In this document: piece by piece, positions 1 through 4,400 of the stretch | Layout: each line of letters begins with the position of its first letter | Numbering within the stretch: the first letter of the stretch is position 1 | Assembly: GCA_003565815.1 (NCBI GenBank) | Contig: PXAS01000165.1 | Coordinates: forward strand, 1 to 5,617 | DNA: 5,617 bases | Direction of reading: 5' to 3' | Origin: PVC group bacterium | GTDB lineage: Bacteria > Verrucomicrobiota > Kiritimatiellia > SS1-B-03-39 > UBA6053 | Notes under the pieces: generated by a model | What the model was told of the DNA's origin: nothing | What the model saw: the letters and a program-made list of their open reading frames with translations, nothing else | The model's database searches: none | Position numbers and translations under genes: made by a program

Positions 1-1005
1 CCGATTCTCTGGGATTTTGACGCGGTCACCTCGCTGAGGGCGTACCCCATCGATGAAACGCCGCTGAACATCACCGGCGGACATTTCACCACCATCGCCA
101 ACCGGCATGAGTCCGTCTACAATTATCATAGCCGGGGAATTTCCATAAATCGGTCCAATGTGACCGTCGAAAATTTGACCCACACGGTCACCGGGGAAGG
201 GGATCACGGTGCGCCCTACGCGGGCTTTCTGGTGATCGGGAGGAGTGCCAACGTCACCGTTCGGGACAGCCGGTTTACGGGCCGGAAAACCTATCAGACC
301 ATCGGCCGGGCGGGAACGCGCGTTTCCATGGGCAGTTATGGGCTGAGTGTCAATTCCTCCCACAATGTGGTCTTTGAAAACTGTGTTCAGGTAAATGACA
401 TCCACGACCGGACGACCTGGGGCATCATGGCCTCCAATTTCAGTAAGAATTTAAAATATGTGAATTGCAAACTTTCACGCTTCGATGCGCATCAAGGCGT
501 CTACAACGCCACGATCCTGAACTCGGAGATCGGACATGCCGGGATCAACCTCATCGGACGGGGAACCTTTTTGCTGGAAAATTCGACCGTGACATCGGGG
601 CGTTTGATCGCTTTCCGCGGGGATTACGGCAGCACCTGGGAAGGGGACATCGTGATTCGCAACACAACCTTTGTGCCGGCCGGTTCCGGTCCGGTCCATC
701 TGTTCCTGGGTCAAAATGACGGCACGCATGACTTCGGGTACCCCTGCTTGATGCCGGAACGTTTCCTTCTGGAAACTCTGCGCATTCAGGACGGGAACAG
801 AGGTGCGAATGTCAGAGGACCCTTTGTGTTTGGAGATTTCAATCCCCGTTTTTCCAGACCGGAAGCGGAGAGCCCTTTTTCGCTGCAGGTGACCCGGGAG
901 GTCCTGCTGAAAGATGTCACGACCGAATCGGGCCGGCCCCTGCAGATCAGCCCCAATGAAGCGATGTTTGCGGACACCCGGCTCATTCAGGTCGGGGACG
1001 ATTGA
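1..1005 (+). CDS. Right-handed parallel beta-helix (pectin-lyase-fold) protein, 5' end missing
   Basis: The frame is open from base 1 to the TGA at 1003-1005, giving 334 residues. An in-frame GTG at 160 is not the real start: it encodes Val inside the coil N-V-T-V-E-N, and matching beta-helix sequence (LNITGGHF, codons 22-29) lies upstream. The protein shows regularly spaced short strands ending in Asn or Asp turns: NVTVRDSRF (codons 84-92), NVVFENC (122-128), NLKYVNCKL (150-158), NATILNSEI (169-177), TFLLENSTV (189-197) and DIVIRNTTF (216-224). This is the coil pattern of single-stranded right-handed beta-helices, a fold used by polysaccharide lyases, GH28-like hydrolases and many uncharacterised secreted proteins. 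Two segments look like family signatures rather than generic coil: SRFDAHQGVYNATI (about 159-172) and YGSTWEGDIVI (about 209-219). A role in binding or cleaving polysaccharide is inference. The signal peptide, if any, lies outside the window. The gene converges with the large minus-strand gene and is not in an operon with it. Confidence 0.85.
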   Translation, partial: PILWDFDAVTSLRAYPIDETPLNITGGHFTTIANRHESVYNYHSRGISINRSNVTVENLTHTVTGEGDHGAPYAGFLVIGRSANVTVRDSRFTGRKTYQTIGRAGTRVSMGSYGLSVNSSHNVVFENCVQVNDIHDRTTWGIMASNFSKNLKYVNCKLSRFDAHQGVYNATILNSEIGHAGINLIGRGTFLLENSTVTSGRLIAFRGDYGSTWEGDIVIRNTTFVPAGSGPVHLFLGQNDGTHDFGYPCLMPERFLLETLRIQDGNRGANVRGPFVFGDFNPRFSRPEAESPFSLQVTREVLLKDVTTESGRPLQISPNEAMFADTRLIQVGDD

Positions 1006-1010
1006 GAGTC

Positions 1011-1037
1011 ACCGCCCGGGAAAATCGGTTTTTTTTT
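1011..1037 (+). terminator. Weak candidate intrinsic terminator after the beta-helix gene
   Basis: Six bases after the TGA there is a short stem, ACCG (1011-1014) with CGGT (1026-1029), whose loop contains CCCGGG. An uninterrupted run of nine T follows (1029-1037). Position and T tract fit a Rho-independent terminator. The stem is only 4 bp with a long loop, much weaker than usual, so it may work poorly or together with the stronger hairpin at 1039-1053. An alternative 5-bp stem, 999-1003 with 1023-1027, uses the same region. Confidence 0.35.
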
Positions 1038-1038
1038 G

Positions 1039-1086
1039 CGTCGCGTAGCGACGGCCCCACGCATAGGCGTGGATTTCAATCCACGC
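1039..1086 (+). repeat. Double-hairpin repeat, unit 1 (direct)
   Basis: The unit begins with CGTCGCGTAGCGACGG (1039-1054), whose first 15 bases form a perfect 6-bp stem over the loop GTA. After a 12-base spacer comes GCGTGGATTTCAATCCACGC (1067-1086), a perfect 9-bp inverted repeat around TC, more realistically an 8-bp stem over a TTCA tetraloop. The spacer holds CCACGC (1057-1062), which can pair with GCGTGG (1067-1072) over the loop ATAG, so two mutually exclusive hairpins compete for the same strand. It lies just past the T tract of the upstream gene. It resembles REP-like elements in form; the family is not recognised. Confidence 0.75.
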
Positions 1087-1109
1087 ATCCGGTTCATAAT
1101 AGCGTTTCC

Positions 1110-1152
1110 CGTCGCGTAGCGACGGTTGACGGATCTGGAGGTTTCAACCTCC
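1110..1152 (+). repeat. Double-hairpin repeat, unit 2 (direct)
   Basis: The same 16-mer, CGTCGCGTAGCGACGG, recurs without change at 1110-1125, 71 bases after the first copy. After 11 bases comes GGAGGTTTCAACCTCC (1137-1152), a perfect 7-bp inverted repeat around TC. Its stem sequence is unrelated to that of the second hairpin in unit 1, but stem-forming ability and the central TTTCAA are kept. Repetition of the whole architecture (palindrome, short spacer, TTTCAA hairpin) is what marks these as two copies of one element. Confidence 0.75.
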
Positions 1153-1167
1153 GATACGAGGATGGGG

Positions 1168-1210
1168 GGATGGAAATCCACGTCTGCGCGTCGGTTGTCG
1201 CTACGCGACA
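1168..1210 (-). repeat. Double-hairpin repeat, unit 3 (inverted, degenerate)
   Basis: On the minus strand, TGTCGCGTAGCGACA (1210 down to 1196) is a 6-bp stem over GTA sharing a 13-base core with the first hairpin of units 1 and 2. After a spacer of about 16 bases comes GGATTTCCATCC (1179 down to 1168), one substitution from the GGATTTCAATCC at the centre of the second hairpin in unit 1, with a 4-bp stem left. The block 1174-1210 is an imperfect reverse complement of 1039-1076, matching at both ends with the differences in the middle. This inverted pairing could fold into one long hairpin enclosing unit 2, as in REPIN-like elements. Confidence 0.65.
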
Positions 1211-1220
1211 GTGGCCGAAG

Positions 1221-1266
1221 TTCAGACTTCCTGTTATGTTGAGCTCAACATAACAGGAAGTCTGAA
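1221..1266. repeat. Perfect 46-bp palindrome (23-bp arms, no spacer)
   Basis: Each base from 1221 to 1243 is the exact complement of its partner from 1266 back to 1244. The centre is GAGCTC (1241-1246) with no unpaired spacer. Beyond a single mismatch (1220/1267) three more pairs extend it to 1217-1270. It starts 10 bases after the inverted repeat unit, between two convergent stop codons, and is visibly poorer in GC than its surroundings. As RNA it would form a long stable hairpin from either strand; as DNA it could extrude a cruciform. It might stop transcription from both sides, but neither side has a T tract, so a classical intrinsic terminator is not supported. It may also be part of a mobile element. 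Confidence 0.9.
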
Positions 1267-1309
1267 GTTCCTCTCTTTACGAAAAATCTCCGGAATGTTG
1301 GGGTTTGAG

Positions 1310-1351
1310 AGCCACATCTTCCTCAAATCGATCCCAGAGAAAGATGTGGCT
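1310..1351. repeat. Hairpin with 11-bp perfect stem
   Basis: AGCCACATCTT (1310-1320) is the exact reverse complement of AAGATGTGGCT (1341-1351). After one mismatch (1321/1340) three further pairs form (1322-1324 with 1337-1339), leaving a loop of 12 bases. It lies about 60 bases downstream of the stop codon of the minus-strand gene and could act as a 3' stabilising or stop structure for that transcript. No T tract follows on either strand. Confidence 0.7.
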
Positions 1352-1363
1352 AAAGCGCAGGGC

Positions 1364-1385
1364 TTGTCCCGCCGGGGAGGGACAA
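1364..1385. repeat. GC-rich hairpin next to the minus-strand stop codon
   Basis: TTGTCCC (1364-1370) pairs with GGGACAA (1379-1385) over an 8-base loop, a perfect 7-bp stem. Read on the minus strand it begins 28 bases after the TAA at 1416-1414 and is followed by GCCCTGCGC, not by T residues. It is therefore a candidate transcript-end structure but not a standard intrinsic terminator. It may form a tandem pair with the 1310-1351 hairpin. Confidence 0.55.
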
Positions 1386-1413
1386 CCTCCGCTTCCGGTG
1401 GGGTGGTGGGCCC

Positions 1414-4400
1414 TTAGTTGAAGGTTCCGCTTACGGATGTCTCGACATTCGCGGACGCGTCATAGCTGTGGTCTGCATGCGTGACGTGATCCACCGTGAA
1501 CGTCAGACTGAGCGGGGCTCTTCCTCTTTCGTCCGTTTCAAGAACAGCCTGCCCGTTGGCATTCGTCGTGCCGACGGCCGCCTCGTTGATGCCGTCGCTG
1601 AATGTGCCGGCTACGGTGGCGTTTTGCACGGGCTGGCCGTTCTGGTCGACAATCACCACGGTTGCCCGACCCCTCCTGTGCGGTCCGGCGACTTGAAACG
1701 CCGTCAGCGTGATGGAATCCACGTGCATGGAACTCTCCGGTGAGAACGTTGTGAACGACCAGACGGAACCTGTGGTCGTGCCACTGTTGTTCACCGCGTC
1801 AATCGCCCAGTAATAGGTGGTGCCGTTGAGCAGTGTGCCCGGGTCGAACGACGTGCCGGTCTGGTTGCCCTGGAAGACCGGAGACGGGCTGGTGCCGAAA
1901 TAGACGTCATGCGACGCGGCCATCAGCCCGGCGTCCCAGCTCAGCTCCGTGTCCACCGCCACATCGGTCGCGCCGTCGGCTGGAGTGGGGGCTGTCGCCA
2001 TACTCGGGGCCGCGCTGCTTTCCTCGGAGACGATGAACAGGTTGTCGATATGGATCGTGTCGAGCTGGGTGTTGCCGTCCGTACGGTCGGCGTCGCGAAC
2101 GCGGAGATACAGGGTGCCGCCCGGGAAGCCCGGGATGGCGGCCCACTGCACCGTGTTGTCATCGGATGTCTTCGTGACCGTGATGATGTCGGTGTAGTTT
2201 ACATCATCGGTTGAGTAGGCAAAGACAAAGTTGTCGCCTTCATTGTTGGCGGAGTGATGCGCTTCCAGATAGACCGTCACCAGTTCCGCCGGGGGCACAT
2301 CGAACACCCATTTGTGTTCGAGGGCGGAGGTGTTTCCGCTGATGACTTCCGTGATCGACTGGTAGACGTTGTTGCTCTGGTCGATATCGGCCAGCGAACC
2401 TTCGACGGTTCCGAGTAGCGCAATATCGGACACGGCGAGATTCGCGACCCAACCGGGTTTCGCCGTTTGAGCGTCACTCGGTGCCGATTCGTCATCGTGG
2501 GTGTTCAACGCTGTCACCCTGTAGTAGTAGCGGGTGTGGTTGACCACCGCGCTGTCGAGGTGGTCGCTTGTGGTCAGCCCGGACGCAATCAGGCTATAGC
2601 CGCTGTCAGGCGCTGTCGAGCGGTAGACGTTGTAGCCGGCCAGATCCGCTTCGGTGTTATCCTCCCAGTCCAAGTACACCTCGCCGATACCGGCCACGGC
2701 AATCAGTCCCGATGGAGCTGCCGGTGGGACCGCCTCCGCGTCCACGGTGATCGTCACCGTGTCGCTGTCCGTGGCACCGTCGTTGTCGGTCACCGTCAGG
2801 GTGATCGTGTGTGTGCCCACGGGGAGGGTGACGGTGGGATTGAGACCGGTTGCAATTTGGTTTCCGTCCAGGGTCCAGACGTAGCTGACGATGGTCCCGT
2901 CGGAGTCACTTGAACCGCTACCGTCGAGGGTAACGTCTGCGCTGCCGCTTCCGTTGCTGTCCGTCACAGTCTGGTCAGGTCCCGCGTCGGCCACCGGGGG
3001 CGCGTTCTCGTTGATCGTCACCGTGACCTCGTCGTAGAGGACGAACGTTCCGTAATCAGCCGTCAACCGCAGGACATAGGTCCCCGCCTGGTTAAGCGTG
3101 GCCGTGGTCGCGAGCGCGGTGGCGTCGGCAAAGGTGACCGTACCGGGACCGGTTTCCCGGGTCCAAGTAGTGGTCGGGGAGACGCCGCCCGCGTCCTCGG
3201 CCACGCCCTCTAATTCAACGATGGTTCCGGCACCGCCGGGCGCGGCGTCCTTGTAGGGGTGATCGGCGGGAAGATTTTCCTGCAGCCCCCACTTGTGGGC
3301 GAGATAGCCTTCCAGCCGATGACGGTCCGGTTCGTCCAGCAACGACCCGACGATAATGATTTCGTTTAAATCCGCCTGTAACCAACTGGATCCACCGCTG
3401 AAACTGGGTCTGGGCGGAATGCCGCCGATGCCGAAACGATTCAGTGTGACGGTGCCACTTCTTGTATAGCTTGCGGTTGTCGCATCCCCGCTGTTTACCC
3501 GTCCCGACAGGCTGCTCCCGCTGTCCCGCATTTGATACAGGTTACGGGTCGGGGAACCAAATGCCCCTTCCTCACTCAAAGCGGCCAGACTGAAGCGTGT
3601 GGAATTGGCGTCATTGCGTATAAACGCGGACATTTGGGTGCGCTCATTGGCATTCTGTGAGTTTCGGGTCTGGAATGGTAGATAGACAGGTGTGTTGCTG
3701 TTGGTACTGGCTTCCGCAACGAATCTCCGGTCACTCGGAGCTGAGGGAAACGTGCTTACCATATAGAGGTCGATGCTGCCATTGGCATACATGAACGCCT
3801 CATCGTGAACCAGTATATCGTCGATTCCATCGAAACTGACGGTTGAGGACGCATAGGTTGGCCGCTGGTTGGAGGTCGACTGCGAAACATGCCGGTCGTT
3901 TCCGCTTTTGTCCGCCCACTGACTGATGGCACCGCCACTCGTGGTGAGGGTGGCGGCATCACTGGCGTCATACCAAGCCAGAGTCGAGAGGCCGGATGGC
4001 GACCACGGTTCACTCCCGTCGAGCACCAGTGTCTGATCTGAACCCGCGTCGACGACCGGAGCCGCATTCACGGTGATCGCCACCGTGTCGGTGCCCGTGG
4101 CTCCGTGGTTGTCGGTCACCGTCAGAGTGATCGTTTGGATGCCCACGGGGAGGGTGACGGTGGGTGTGGCACCGGTTGCGATCTGGCTTCCGCCCAGGGT
4201 CCAGACATGGCTGACAATGCTTCCGTCGGAGTCACTGGATCCGCTCCCGTCGAGAGTTACGTCTGCGCTGCCGCTTCCGTTGCTGTCCGTCACGGTCTGG
4301 TCGGGTCCCGCATCGGCAACTGGAGGCGCGTTCACAGTGACATTCACCGTGTCGCTGTCGGTGGCGCCGACATTGTCGGTCACGGTCAGGGTAACGGTGT

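Noticed and set aside
160..1005. GTG at 160 as the start of the beta-helix gene
   Set aside because: The frame is open to base 1 and the upstream codons encode matching beta-helix sequence; the GTG sits inside a coil strand.
1039..1210. CRISPR array
   Set aside because: Only two direct copies of a 16-base repeat, the third is inverted, and the intervening sequence is itself repeated structure rather than unique spacers.
1039..1413. tRNA or other known RNA gene
   Set aside because: No cloverleaf with a T-loop or CCA end and no recognisable riboswitch or RNase P/tmRNA motif; the hairpins are simple inverted repeats.
1364..1416. Standard intrinsic terminator for the minus-strand gene
   Set aside because: A stem is present at 1364-1385 but GCCCTGCGC follows it instead of a T run.
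987..1417. Small open frames in the intergenic region on both strands (64, 83 and 68 codons)
   Set aside because: They run through palindromes and repeats and their translations show no domain or conserved composition. One minus-strand frame also overlaps the end of the beta-helix gene.
2467..2913. Plus-strand open frames of up to about 155 codons opposite the large gene (also 4105-4503 and 4915-5382)
   Set aside because: They lie antisense to PKD and Fn3 coding sequence, have low-complexity Val/Arg/Gly-rich translations, and recur opposite PKD copies as a by-product of the repeated high-GC codons.
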